This document shows positions 26,787 to 35,655 of a DNA stretch of 64,000 bases, in pieces. The stretch's first letter is position 1, and each line of letters starts with the position of its first letter. The notes under the pieces are model-generated. The model had not been told where the DNA came from and did no database searches. It worked only from the letters and a program-made list of their open reading frames with translations. A program made the position numbers and the translations under genes. Location of the stretch: the NCBI GenBank assembly GCA_016710265.1, contig JADJJL010000007.1, positions 186,001 through 250,000 of the forward strand, read 5' to 3'. Source of the stretch: Saprospiraceae bacterium. Its GTDB lineage: Bacteria > Bacteroidota > Bacteroidia > Chitinophagales > Saprospiraceae.

Positions 26787-29700
26787 CTACTTCTTTTTCT
26801 TTTTGAAAGGGTTCCATTCTTCCACTTTACTCTTTATGCTGTCAACTTCCTTTTTGCCTACCTCCTTAAGTATCATTTCAGTTTCTTTATTCAATTTATC
26901 TCCTATAACCTCCTTACCCTTTTCTACCAGTCCAGAATCAAGCCGCTTCTTTAATTCATCTGAGGCTTTATCCATTATTTTATTTTTCTCTTCCTCAATT
27001 TTTTTATTGGCCAATTTTCTTAAACTGTCTTCTACCCTTTTGGATTCATCCAGAGCTTTCTTTTTTAATATATCAATCTCTTGATTAGCTCTGTTTCTCA
27101 ATGAATCAGCGGCAGACTCTGCCATATCCTTCACTGTGTTTTTTGCCGCATCATCCAAAGACTCACCAGAATTACTTAATAGTTTAATACTGACCTTTGG
27201 ATCTAATAATTTACCGGTTAACTGCACGCCCACATTGATATGGGTGCTTGATTTAAGTTCCATATTTACTTTAGATGCCAATCCCTGCAAGAAGCTCATC
27301 CCTGTTTCAGTGGCGTTTCCAAGTGGACTATTTCTAATCTTAGATTTAGGAATATTAAAAACCAATTGATAATCCATATCACCTTGAATTTGATGACTAC
27401 CTACATACTTCACTTTAATATCTTTCATCATTTTTTCTCCTGGGTTAATCTTTAATGTCCCATTTTCTACATTGACCCAATTTTTAGTATTTTGTAGAGA
27501 AAAAGATTTTAGTTCATCAACTCCAAGTTTGGATGCAATTTTTTGTAAAGGTGGATATGCATTAATAAAACCATCCAAAGTTTCAATTAGTCCATTTAGA
27601 TTTAAAGACGAAAATACAGGACTCATATCCGGGGTTAGACTCCCAGAACAAACAATCGAAGTATTAAAATTACCTTCTATAAATTTAAATATAGGTGCTA
27701 ACACAGCTATGGTTTTTACAGATGCGAAAGCTTTATTGAATTGCACATTCTTCATATCATACTTAAAATCAAATATGGGTTTTTTTAAATTTTCTGAATT
27801 GTACAGGCCTTGCATATTTACTAGACCTCCCAGAGAATTTGACTTAAATTCTCTTAATTGAATCTCATGGTCATCCATCACTAATACTCCATTTGGTTTT
27901 GCAAATGACCACTTGTCGTATTTTAGTTCATCAAATTTAAAATCTACTTGGATATCCATACCTACTGGTGCTTCAAAAGCAGTCGCTTCAACTGTTTGAG
28001 ATGGTGCACTTTCAGTAGACACAGACATAAATTGCGCCAGGTCAATTTTACCGCCAGTTACATTGATATTACCATTCAATCTTGATAGATCAGAAGCAAA
28101 AGCCATCACCGGATTTAATTGTCCCCTAAGCTGGATTGCATTCTTATTGACTATGGCATTAAAACTTTCAATTTCAAGCTTGTCATTATTATATTTAATT
28201 TTTCCGACTGCATCTTCGATTAGAAAATCTTCATACTTAATCCTCTTATACTTAGCATCGAGTCTTAAGTCGATATAATCTTGAAAGCCCCCTGAATTTG
28301 AACTAACGATTGGTTTTTCAGCGATGGCTTCCTCTCCCGAAGACATCCATTCATCCACATCAAATAAATTCCCATCAACGGTAAAATTCATGGTGGATTT
28401 GCCTTTCTCCATGATCAATGCCAAAGGATTAATTGCGTTTCCTTTTAAGCTTAGATCAGATTTTCCAAAACGGATATTAGATGATGGAATTTGACAAGCA
28501 TTATTGTCAAACAATAATTTCATTTGGTCCACTTGTAAAACCGGCATGTCTATGGTCACATAGGTCATGTTTAAAATATCCAATATCCCTTTAAGTTTGA
28601 TTCTTTCATAATCTTGCTTTTCAATTGCGCTCTTATTAAAATCAAAATCTATATCCGCATTAATATCACCTTTCATACTCGTACCAGCCTCCAATGGAAT
28701 AAAAGCTACAAAATCTGAAAGGGAAACACCTCCCTTAATTTGACCAGAAACTTTTGTATCCTGTTGAAGTTGAATTAGATTTGCATTTCCACTAATCTTC
28801 TTTTGGTTAAGACTAAATCCAAAAACAGGAATTCGCACATCAGTATTTTCAAGTTTATTGCCTTCATCCTTGGCGTTCAAATCTAAATTTATTTGGTCCA
28901 AAGAAAACTGCATACCAGGATATTTCACTTTCCCATTCTTCACATTCATGTCAAAATCAAACGAAGGGTATGTGGATTGTTCGCTATTATAAATACCATT
29001 GATCAATGCGTTCAAAGAAAATTGTCCCTCAGATTGCACATCCTTGTAATCACCTTTGAAAGCACTTGGAATTAACGAAAACAAATCCTTGACTTCAGAT
29101 TTTGCACTTTCTAATTTTAAATTTATTTTTTGCGAGCCATCTTCTAAAAATGCAACATCGCCAGTTGAAACCAAATTCAAATTATTTAAAATTAAATCTC
29201 CTTTTTTAATATCTAGAGTACTCAAATTTAAATTATGATTAAGATCTATCAAAGCTTTAAATCGAGCTTTATGAAGGTAAGTTATTCCACCCATCTGCAG
29301 AGATAGACTGTCAATTGAAGAATTCGATACAATCATTGTATTCTCCTTGGCTAAATTGGCTTTCACGGTTTGATTGATTCCTTTAGCTGATACTTGAATT
29401 TCAGAAATATAATCTTTATAAGTAAATAAACCATTGATAAGGGTAAATCTATCCAAATTCAATTCAACCCCTGAATTTGAATCTGCACTTACTGTACTTG
29501 TGTCTTTAAGAATATTGAAATTACTTGTACTATCATTAAAAGTAACCAAATGAATAGTTGGTTGTAATAAATCAACTCCTTTAATAAAGAGAATTTCATC
29601 TCTTTTAATAATATTCCAAAAATCCATGATCACACTTAATTCATCTGACTTAAACAAATCAGTTGTATCTTTTCCTGAAAATGAAATTAAATGCGGTTCA

Positions 29701-29912
29701 TTTATAATCAAACTAATACCAGGAAAATTTCGAATGATACTTAAGTTCGCATCTTTAAATTGCAATTCACCATTAATTTGATCATTCACAGATTTTCGGA
29801 CCAATTCCACAATTTCTTTTTTATATAAAATAGGAATTAAGAAAATGGCAGTCACGAATAAAATCAATAAAATAGCGACTAATTTTAACAGAATGGACAA
29901 AAATCTTTTCAT
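26787..29912 (-). CDS. AsmA-family protein
   Basis: 1041 residues. A single N-terminal membrane anchor (MKRFLSILLKLVAILLILFVTAIFLIPILY) is followed by a long periplasmic beta-rich region that fits AsmA-like bridge proteins, which are proposed to move phospholipids between inner and outer membranes. Internal similarity is visible in repeated 'I-N-L-D/N-L-x-L' strands, for example LSLKGNAINPLALIMEKGK and the later GNFNTSIVCSGSL box. A 120-residue Lys/Glu-rich C-terminal tail (about 915-1041, ending FKKKKK) is predicted to be a coiled coil. Function is inferred from the family only. Confidence 0.85.
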   Translation of the reverse strand: MKRFLSILLKLVAILLILFVTAIFLIPILYKKEIVELVRKSVNDQINGELQFKDANLSIIRNFPGISLIINEPHLISFSGKDTTDLFKSDELSVIMDFWNIIKRDEILFIKGVDLLQPTIHLVTFNDSTSNFNILKDTSTVSADSNSGVELNLDRFTLINGLFTYKDYISEIQVSAKGINQTVKANLAKENTMIVSNSSIDSLSLQMGGITYLHKARFKALIDLNHNLNLSTLDIKKGDLILNNLNLVSTGDVAFLEDGSQKINLKLESAKSEVKDLFSLIPSAFKGDYKDVQSEGQFSLNALINGIYNSEQSTYPSFDFDMNVKNGKVKYPGMQFSLDQINLDLNAKDEGNKLENTDVRIPVFGFSLNQKKISGNANLIQLQQDTKVSGQIKGGVSLSDFVAFIPLEAGTSMKGDINADIDFDFNKSAIEKQDYERIKLKGILDILNMTYVTIDMPVLQVDQMKLLFDNNACQIPSSNIRFGKSDLSLKGNAINPLALIMEKGKSTMNFTVDGNLFDVDEWMSSGEEAIAEKPIVSSNSGGFQDYIDLRLDAKYKRIKYEDFLIEDAVGKIKYNNDKLEIESFNAIVNKNAIQLRGQLNPVMAFASDLSRLNGNINVTGGKIDLAQFMSVSTESAPSQTVEATAFEAPVGMDIQVDFKFDELKYDKWSFAKPNGVLVMDDHEIQLREFKSNSLGGLVNMQGLYNSENLKKPIFDFKYDMKNVQFNKAFASVKTIAVLAPIFKFIEGNFNTSIVCSGSLTPDMSPVFSSLNLNGLIETLDGFINAYPPLQKIASKLGVDELKSFSLQNTKNWVNVENGTLKINPGEKMMKDIKVKYVGSHQIQGDMDYQLVFNIPKSKIRNSPLGNATETGMSFLQGLASKVNMELKSSTHINVGVQLTGKLLDPKVSIKLLSNSGESLDDAAKNTVKDMAESAADSLRNRANQEIDILKKKALDESKRVEDSLRKLANKKIEEEKNKIMDKASDELKKRLDSGLVEKGKEVIGDKLNKETEMILKEVGKKEVDSIKSKVEEWNPFKKKKK

Positions 29913-30012
29913 TTATTGATGTATTTAAGGTGACTAAAACAACCTCGACCATAACAATTTTGCTAGGAAGGCCTAGTTATCTAACTACATTTCATTGAAA
30001 TTAGTTTAATTT

Positions 30013-31731
30013 GTGCCTGTGAAATTACTAGAAGTCAGAGATTTATCAGTAAGCTTTGAGAGTGAAGGAGTTAGCCGCAATGTGGTAAACTCTTTGTATT
30101 TTTCAATCGATGCTGGAGAAACCCTTGGTATCATTGGTGAATCTGGATCCGGCAAGTCTGTAAGTTGCATGTCCATTCTTAAACTTTTGGGACCCTATGC
30201 AAAATACAAGACAGGACAAATATTATGGACTGAACCAGAGCAAAAAACAACAGTGGATTTGTTGAAACTCGATGAAAAATCACTCAGACTGATCAGAGGA
30301 AAAAAAATATCAGTCATTTTTCAAGAACCAATGTCTGCGCTAAATCCTGTATTAACCTGCGGATTTCAAATAGTTGAAATTCTAGCGGCTCATGCAATTG
30401 TACCAAAGTCTCAGTATAAAACATACACTTTGAAATGGTTTGAAAAAGTGGGTTTAAAAGATACCGATCGTATCTATAGATCTTATCCACATCAACTTTC
30501 CGGTGGGCAATTACAAAGGATACTTATCGCGATGGCCTTATGCACCAATCCACATATTGTCATTGCTGATGAACCAACAACAGCATTGGATGTGACGCTC
30601 CAAAAGAAAATTTTGGACCTCATCCAAGAACTAAAATCTGAAATGGGATTAAGTTTAATCTTTATTTCCCATGACCTTTCTGTTATAAAGAATATTTGTA
30701 ATAGAATTATGGTTCTCAAAGATGGTCAAATGGTGGAAACAACGACTACTCAGAATTTATTCAGCAGTTCGGAGCAAGCCTATACACGTGGTTTAATCAA
30801 CAGCAAGCCACCTTTAAATGTACGTTTACGCCGCTTACCTACTGTTTTAGATTTTTTGCAAGGCAAACCGCTTTCTACATTTTATGATGACTCACAAGTT
30901 ATTCACTCTACAGAAGTAGATCAAAAATTATTAGAATTAAATCAAAAGAAAGCTATACTGGATGTTCAAAATTTGAACGTCCAATATGTGATTAAAAAGA
31001 ATTTATTTGGAAAAATTACTAAAAGTTTTGACGCTGTCAAAAATGTTTCATTTCAATTAAGAAAAGGAGAAGTCCTTGGTATTGTTGGAGAATCAGGAAG
31101 CGGGAAATCAACCATTGGTAGGGCCATACTAGGCTTAACACAGATTAGTTCAGGAGTTTGTCATTTTATGAATAAAGTGCTACCGGAATTTAATTCTTCA
31201 GACTGGAAACCATTTCGAAAAGAACTACAAATCATTTTTCAAGACCCATATTCTTCATTAAATCCAAGAAAAAATGTCGGAGAAGCCATTACCGAACCAA
31301 TGATGGTACATGGCATTTTAAATAGTCAGAAAGAACGATTGACGGAAGCTACTTTAATGCTGCAAAAAGTAGGATTAGAACCAAGTTATTTAAATCGTTA
31401 TCCACATCAACTCTCCGGGGGACAACGTCAAAGGGTTTGTATAGCCAGGGCATTGGTACTCAATCCTAAAGTACTTGTTTTAGATGAATCCGTTTCTGCC
31501 TTGGATGTTTCAGTACAAGCACAAACGCTTAATCTTCTTAAATCGCTCAAAGAAGAATTTGGATTAAGCTATTTGTTTATTACACATGACTTTTCTGTCG
31601 TAAACTTTATAGCCGATAGGATTATAGTTTTAAAAGATGGATGTATTGTAGAAGAAGGACCAACATATCAAATTATACAAAACCCGAAGGAAGAATATAC
31701 TTCGCAATTAATCCAGAGTATTCCAAAATAG
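30013..31731 (+). CDS. Fused double-ATPase ABC transporter protein (peptide/nickel type)
   Basis: 572 residues with a GTG start. Two complete ATPase halves are present. First half: Walker A GESGSGKSVS, signature LSGGQLQRI, Walker B IVIADEPTTALDVT and H-loop ISHDLSV. Second half: GESGSGKSTI, LSGGQRQRV, LDESVSALDVS and ITHDFSV. The layout is that of fused DppD-DppF (YejF-like) proteins, which power peptide or nickel importers. No permease or binding protein is adjacent; an orphan OppB-type permease lies 8 kb away at 20909. Its 3' end overlaps the annotated end of mpl by 64 bases, probably because the mpl frame is shifted there. Confidence 0.9.
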   Translation: MPVKLLEVRDLSVSFESEGVSRNVVNSLYFSIDAGETLGIIGESGSGKSVSCMSILKLLGPYAKYKTGQILWTEPEQKTTVDLLKLDEKSLRLIRGKKISVIFQEPMSALNPVLTCGFQIVEILAAHAIVPKSQYKTYTLKWFEKVGLKDTDRIYRSYPHQLSGGQLQRILIAMALCTNPHIVIADEPTTALDVTLQKKILDLIQELKSEMGLSLIFISHDLSVIKNICNRIMVLKDGQMVETTTTQNLFSSSEQAYTRGLINSKPPLNVRLRRLPTVLDFLQGKPLSTFYDDSQVIHSTEVDQKLLELNQKKAILDVQNLNVQYVIKKNLFGKITKSFDAVKNVSFQLRKGEVLGIVGESGSGKSTIGRAILGLTQISSGVCHFMNKVLPEFNSSDWKPFRKELQIIFQDPYSSLNPRKNVGEAITEPMMVHGILNSQKERLTEATLMLQKVGLEPSYLNRYPHQLSGGQRQRVCIARALVLNPKVLVLDESVSALDVSVQAQTLNLLKSLKEEFGLSYLFITHDFSVVNFIADRIIVLKDGCIVEEGPTYQIIQNPKEEYTSQLIQSIPK

Positions 31732-33107
31732 ATTTTTGCGCTTAAACTCGCACCCAGTTTTTTTGCATAAGCCTTCACATCGATGCCTCCAAATTGTCCT
31801 GAACCCATAAAAATTAACACATTATAATCTTCAATTCTTGAAGACAATTTTCCCTTTAGTTGTTCGGTAGAAGTACAAATGTCCATGTCATATCGATCAA
31901 AAGCACTCATGAGATCATCGGACTTTAAAGCAACCATATTTTTAATTTGCATTGCAATCGGATCAAAATAAAGAATGATGTGGTCAGCAGGGGATGTTGT
32001 TTGGTGGTATTGTGGTAGAAATTCCAAACTTAAGCTAGAATAAGTATGTAATTCCAAAAGCACTAAAATTTTATCCAACGGATGTTTTTCCCTGAATGCT
32101 GACAGTGTTGCTTTAACTTTGGATGGCGAATGGGCAAAATCCAAATAAGCTATTTTAGTTGGTCCCTTCGCCAGCAACTCCATCCTTTTTGAAGAACCTT
32201 TAAATTCACTTAATTGCTGAATGACTAATTCTTTCTCTAATCCCAAGCATTTGCAAAGTTCAATTACAGCTTGCATGTTTTGGTAATTATGTGAGCCAAA
32301 CAAATTGGTTGGGTATTCTTTTCCTTCTGAAAGTAATATTGAATTTCCATTCACCATTTTACTGGGAGCCTCCTTGTAAGGTATAGTTTTTAAATGTGCC
32401 CCATGCTCCTTAACCAAGCGAACCAGAGATTGATCTCCTTCAAAATAAATCAAAATGGATTGAGAGTGCATGCTTTGGATCAAAGAAACAAAAGCATTTT
32501 CATAGGATTCCAAGGTAGGAAACACATTAAAATGGTCCCAGGCTATCCCCGTAATAATCGCAATATCTGGTATATAATGAAGAAATTTAGGCCTTGGGTC
32601 AATACATGAACTCAAATATTCGTCAGATTCAATTACAATAATTGGGGCATCTTTTAAAGAAACCATATGGTTAAAACCTTCAATTTGAGCTCCGACCAAA
32701 TAATCAAAATCCAAACCCAAATTCTTCAAAGTGTGCATAACCATGGAACAAGTTGTGGTTTTGCCATGACTACCTGCAATCGAAATTCGTTTCTTTAGTA
32801 AGCTCTTTGAAGCTACAAATTCCGGAAAAGAGTAAATCTTTAATCCAAGTTCTTGAGCCTTAATCAGTTCGGGATTATCTTTCTTGGCATGCATACCCAA
32901 AATCACAATATCAATCTCTAAACTTAAAACTTCAGGACGCCATCCGATTGAATTGGGTAAAATACCGGCAGATTCCAATCTAGTCCGTGCTGGCTCATAA
33001 ATTTGGTCGTCAGAGCCGCTCACCAAATAGCCTTGATCTTTAAGTTCTAAAGCCAAATTGTGCATAATACTTCCCCCAATGGCTATTAAATGGACTTTTT
33101 GAGACAT
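31668..33107 (-). CDS. mpl: Mpl-type Mur ligase (UDP-MurNAc : tripeptide ligase), 3' end doubtful
   Basis: 479 residues as read. Mpl recycles the L-Ala-gamma-D-Glu-meso-DAP tripeptide onto UDP-MurNAc. Visible motifs are HLIAIGGSIMHNLALEL at the N-terminus, the ATP-binding SIAGSHGKTTTCSMVMHTL, IESDEY, and the NFMG-like FMGSGQFGGIDVKAYAKK near the end. The last 30 or so residues after AKKLG run antisense into the ABC gene and look unrelated to the family. Removing one A from the run of seven (plus strand T7, 31758-31764) gives the ending AYAKNWVRV and a stop at 31742-31744, about 450 residues. This shorter protein is more plausible. Confidence 0.88.
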   Translation of the reverse strand: MSQKVHLIAIGGSIMHNLALELKDQGYLVSGSDDQIYEPARTRLESAGILPNSIGWRPEVLSLEIDIVILGMHAKKDNPELIKAQELGLKIYSFPEFVASKSLLKKRISIAGSHGKTTTCSMVMHTLKNLGLDFDYLVGAQIEGFNHMVSLKDAPIIVIESDEYLSSCIDPRPKFLHYIPDIAIITGIAWDHFNVFPTLESYENAFVSLIQSMHSQSILIYFEGDQSLVRLVKEHGAHLKTIPYKEAPSKMVNGNSILLSEGKEYPTNLFGSHNYQNMQAVIELCKCLGLEKELVIQQLSEFKGSSKRMELLAKGPTKIAYLDFAHSPSKVKATLSAFREKHPLDKILVLLELHTYSSLSLEFLPQYHQTTSPADHIILYFDPIAMQIKNMVALKSDDLMSAFDRYDMDICTSTEQLKGKLSSRIEDYNVLIFMGSGQFGGIDVKAYAKKLGASLSAKIYFGILWINCEVYSSFGFCII

Positions 33108-33127
33108 TTCTTATTAAAATTTTAACT

Positions 33128-33135
33128 CAAACATA
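33128..33135 (-). promoter_or_regulatory. Putative -7 promoter element (TATGTTTG) of mpl
   Basis: TATGTTTG on the minus strand, 20 bases before the mpl ATG at 33107, fits TAnnTTTG. It is divergent from the plus-strand element at 33157-33164. No -33 TTG was found. Confidence 0.35.
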
Positions 33136-33156
33136 AGGCTATTGTCAAAAATAATA

Positions 33157-33164
33157 TAACTTTG
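33157..33164 (+). promoter_or_regulatory. Putative -7 promoter element (TAACTTTG) for the small lipoprotein and mnmD
   Basis: TAACTTTG followed by CGG fits the TAnnTTTG element, 42 bases before the lipoprotein ATG at 33207. A TTG at 33142-33144 is only 12 bases upstream, too near for a normal -33. Confidence 0.35.
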
Positions 33165-33206
33165 CGGGCGTTTTGATGGTATATTTAATTATTAAATCCA
33201 CAACCC

Positions 33207-33374
33207 ATGAAAAATAGAAAAAATCCTTCAGCACTTCTCGCAATCCTAAGTTTAGTGATGGTGAGTTTAAGTTCCTGTAACCGTGGATATGGTTGTCCTT
33301 ATGATTTTAGTGTTGGTTCCACTATTGAAAATGCGATCAATCTTGTGGGTACACTTATTTTTGGATTGTTCTAG
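33207..33374 (+). CDS. 55-residue predicted lipoprotein
   Basis: ATG at 33207, stop TAG 33372-33374. MKNRKNPSALLAILSLVMV is a compact signal peptide with a lipobox ending SLSSC (C24), then the short mature part NRGYGCPYDFSVGSTIEN, with a second cysteine at C30. The small size, signal and lipobox suggest a real lipoprotein anchored in the membrane. It lies between the divergent mpl and mnmD, with a possible promoter element upstream. The downstream mnmD frame is open throughout this gene in another frame, but its conserved part begins only after it. The family is not recognised. Confidence 0.6.
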   Translation: MKNRKNPSALLAILSLVMVSLSSCNRGYGCPYDFSVGSTIENAINLVGTLIFGLF

Positions 33375-33375
33375 T

Positions 33376-34071
33376 TTGTCTCCGGAGCTAACCTTAATTT
33401 TAAATCCTTCACTGGAACCTGCACTTCTAACAACCGCTGACGGCTCCCCCACTCTAGTTCATCCTACTCTACATCAAACTTATCATTCTTTGCACGGGGC
33501 TCTGACGGAAAGCAAAATTGTCTTTATCAAATACGGTTTAGAGTTCGTAGCTCAATCAAAAAGTCATATTCATTTGTTAGAGATGGGTTTCGGGTCTGGG
33601 CTTAATGCCTTGTTAAGTTGGATGTATGCTAATGAAAATGGAATTACCATAGACTATACTGCTGTGGATACATATTATATCACAGCTAAATTTGCTGATA
33701 AAATAGATTATCAGATAACCAATACTGATATAATTCAATTTAATGAATTACATAAGTTAGAAATTGGCGTTAAGAAAATGATGTCCAATCATTTTAATCT
33801 TCTAAAAATTGAGGATGATTGGAATGAATTTGCACCAAAGGAAAAATTTGATTTAATCTATTTTGATGCCTTTTCCCCAGAGAGCCAACCAGAACTTTGG
33901 AGTATTGATTCCATGGCTAAATGCTATACCTTACTTAAGTCTGATGGCGTGTTGGTAACTTATTGTGCAAAGGGTCAGGTGAAAAGGAATTTAAAAGCGG
34001 CAGGATTTATTGTAGACGCACTTCCAGGCCCCCCAAGAAAAAGAGAAGTTACCCGAGCTAGAAAAATTTAA
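33376..34071 (+). CDS. mnmD: tRNA 5-methylaminomethyl-2-thiouridine methyltransferase MnmD
   Basis: About 231 residues from a TTG start at 33376; the frame is open from 33283 and ATG at 33331 is an alternative start. MnmD methylates the wobble uridine of tRNAs using S-adenosylmethionine, like the methyltransferase half of E. coli MnmC. TADGSPTLVHPTLHQTYHS and HGALTESKIVFIKYGL are the family N-terminus, LLEMGFGSGLNALLSW the SAM-binding motif, DLIYFDAFSPESQPELW the catalytic-site box, and LVTYCAKGQVKRNLKAAGF the C-terminus. The FAD-dependent MnmC oxidoreductase half is absent, so another protein would have to supply it. It lies immediately after the small lipoprotein gene. Confidence 0.88.
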   Translation: MSPELTLILNPSLEPALLTTADGSPTLVHPTLHQTYHSLHGALTESKIVFIKYGLEFVAQSKSHIHLLEMGFGSGLNALLSWMYANENGITIDYTAVDTYYITAKFADKIDYQITNTDIIQFNELHKLEIGVKKMMSNHFNLLKIEDDWNEFAPKEKFDLIYFDAFSPESQPELWSIDSMAKCYTLLKSDGVLVTYCAKGQVKRNLKAAGFIVDALPGPPRKREVTRARKI

Positions 34072-34140
34072 AATATTTTGAGATATCAACTATGGAATAA
34101 TAATATCTTTAGTACATACAAGTTTATTATCCAAATACTT

Positions 34141-35628
34141 CTACTTTTTCTTTCTTCTATTTAAATTCATTTTAATCCAACCTAGTGGATTTAGATCCAA
34201 TTGTGCTGACCAACTTAATATAAATCCAGGTAATAAAATAATGGCACAGGGTAGAAAAGCACCTATTTCAGGACCAACCGCTAAACTTTCTGAAAGTCTT
34301 TTAAAAAAAGTATTTAATAAAATATAAATCACAAAGACAAAAATACATAAAATCAATGGATAACCATATCCTCCTTTTCGCACTATGGCCCCTAATGGTG
34401 CGCCTATAAAAACAAACAAAAGACATACCAGTGCATAAGAATATTTGATGTACAATTCATACGCAAATTTGGCGCCTTTCTTTTTTAAGCTTTTCTCGTT
34501 TTCTTGAAATCCACTACTATTTTGAAAATCTCTTTCTGATAAACCTATTGCTTTGTTCGCAATTTCTGTCATGTAAAGTGGATCATTGGATTGATAAACA
34601 TTAACCATGCTATCAATGCTCAAATCATTGGTTGTAAAGTTTAAATAAGTTTTATTTTTCCACTTATCAAGAGCAGGATCTGATTCAACATTGGGTTTCT
34701 GAACTGAATCATTTTGAATTTTAAAATCAGATTTAGAGGATTTAAAATCTCTGACATATCTCCCCATTGCTTCCGGAAGATTTTTACTTAATTCCACATC
34801 AATTGAATCCAATTCAATTCTCAACTGGTTGGAATTTTTCATTCGCTGATTATTTTTAAATAAATCTTCATCTGAACGCTCTAGATTAAATTCATCCAGA
34901 CCAAAAACCTTTGTCATGGTTTTAAATCGAGTCCTTACAAAAGGATATGCAGCTTGATTCGCGCTTGATCTATCTGGAACTTGATACAATTCTCCATTGT
35001 GTAGCTCCATTATCAAAAATTTGCCGCCTTGCGTTACATACATTTTACCATCTTCAGAAGAAATCGTGGATCGTGAATTTAAATTGCTATGATCATCCAC
35101 AAGTACATTTTTAATGGTTTTACCATCATTATCTTTGTCTTCGATTCTTATGACATATCCATAAAAATCATCATTAAAAACACCTTCTTCAAGACTCAAA
35201 GTGGGCTTTTGTCTTTTTAAATCGTGGAGCCTGCTTAGAAATTTTAAATTGGCTCTAGGAATAATGATGTCAGAAAAAAACCAAGATGTAAAGACAATTA
35301 CCAAAGACACGGCTATTAAAGGTCGCATGATCCTTAACAGAGAAATTCCAGCGGATTTAATACTTGACAATTCATATCTCTCTCCTAGATTACCAAACAA
35401 GAAAACACCAGACAACAATACTCCAATGGGTAAAGCAAGAGGAACCAAAGACAAACTTAAATAAAATAAAAACTCAAGAATAACCAAAATCCCTGCGCCC
35501 TTACCTATAATATCATCGATATAAAGCCATAAGGTTTGCATGACCAAAACAAATAGCGCAATAAAAAATGAAGCTATAAAAGGCCCTGCAAAGCCTTTTA
35601 AAATCATTAAATCTAGTTTTTTTAACAT
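34141..35628 (-). CDS. LptF/LptG family permease
   Basis: 495 residues. Three N-terminal helices (about 12-120) start with LDLMILKGFAGPFIASFF, followed by a large periplasmic region (about 130-390) and three C-terminal helices, the last group in KKGAKFAYELYIKYSYALVCLLFVF and GYPLILCIFVFVIYILLNTFF. This is the YjgP/YjgQ (LptF/LptG) fold that forms the permease of the lipopolysaccharide transport ATPase. Its partner is not in this window, so F and G cannot be separated. It ends a run after the acyl-CoA dehydrogenase gene (27 bases). Confidence 0.9.
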   Translation of the reverse strand: MLKKLDLMILKGFAGPFIASFFIALFVLVMQTLWLYIDDIIGKGAGILVILEFLFYLSLSLVPLALPIGVLLSGVFLFGNLGERYELSSIKSAGISLLRIMRPLIAVSLVIVFTSWFFSDIIIPRANLKFLSRLHDLKRQKPTLSLEEGVFNDDFYGYVIRIEDKDNDGKTIKNVLVDDHSNLNSRSTISSEDGKMYVTQGGKFLIMELHNGELYQVPDRSSANQAAYPFVRTRFKTMTKVFGLDEFNLERSDEDLFKNNQRMKNSNQLRIELDSIDVELSKNLPEAMGRYVRDFKSSKSDFKIQNDSVQKPNVESDPALDKWKNKTYLNFTTNDLSIDSMVNVYQSNDPLYMTEIANKAIGLSERDFQNSSGFQENEKSLKKKGAKFAYELYIKYSYALVCLLFVFIGAPLGAIVRKGGYGYPLILCIFVFVIYILLNTFFKRLSESLAVGPEIGAFLPCAIILLPGFILSWSAQLDLNPLGWIKMNLNRRKKK

Positions 35629-35655
35629 TCTCGATTAAACCAAATAGAATGAAAT

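Noticed and set aside
27472..27861. 129-codon plus-strand frame inside the AsmA gene
   Set aside because: Antisense shadow of the AsmA coding region, with no recognisable domain.
34072..34140. Bidirectional terminator between mnmD and the LptF/G gene
   Set aside because: The AT-rich stretch has only a weak, short self-complementarity without a convincing stem.
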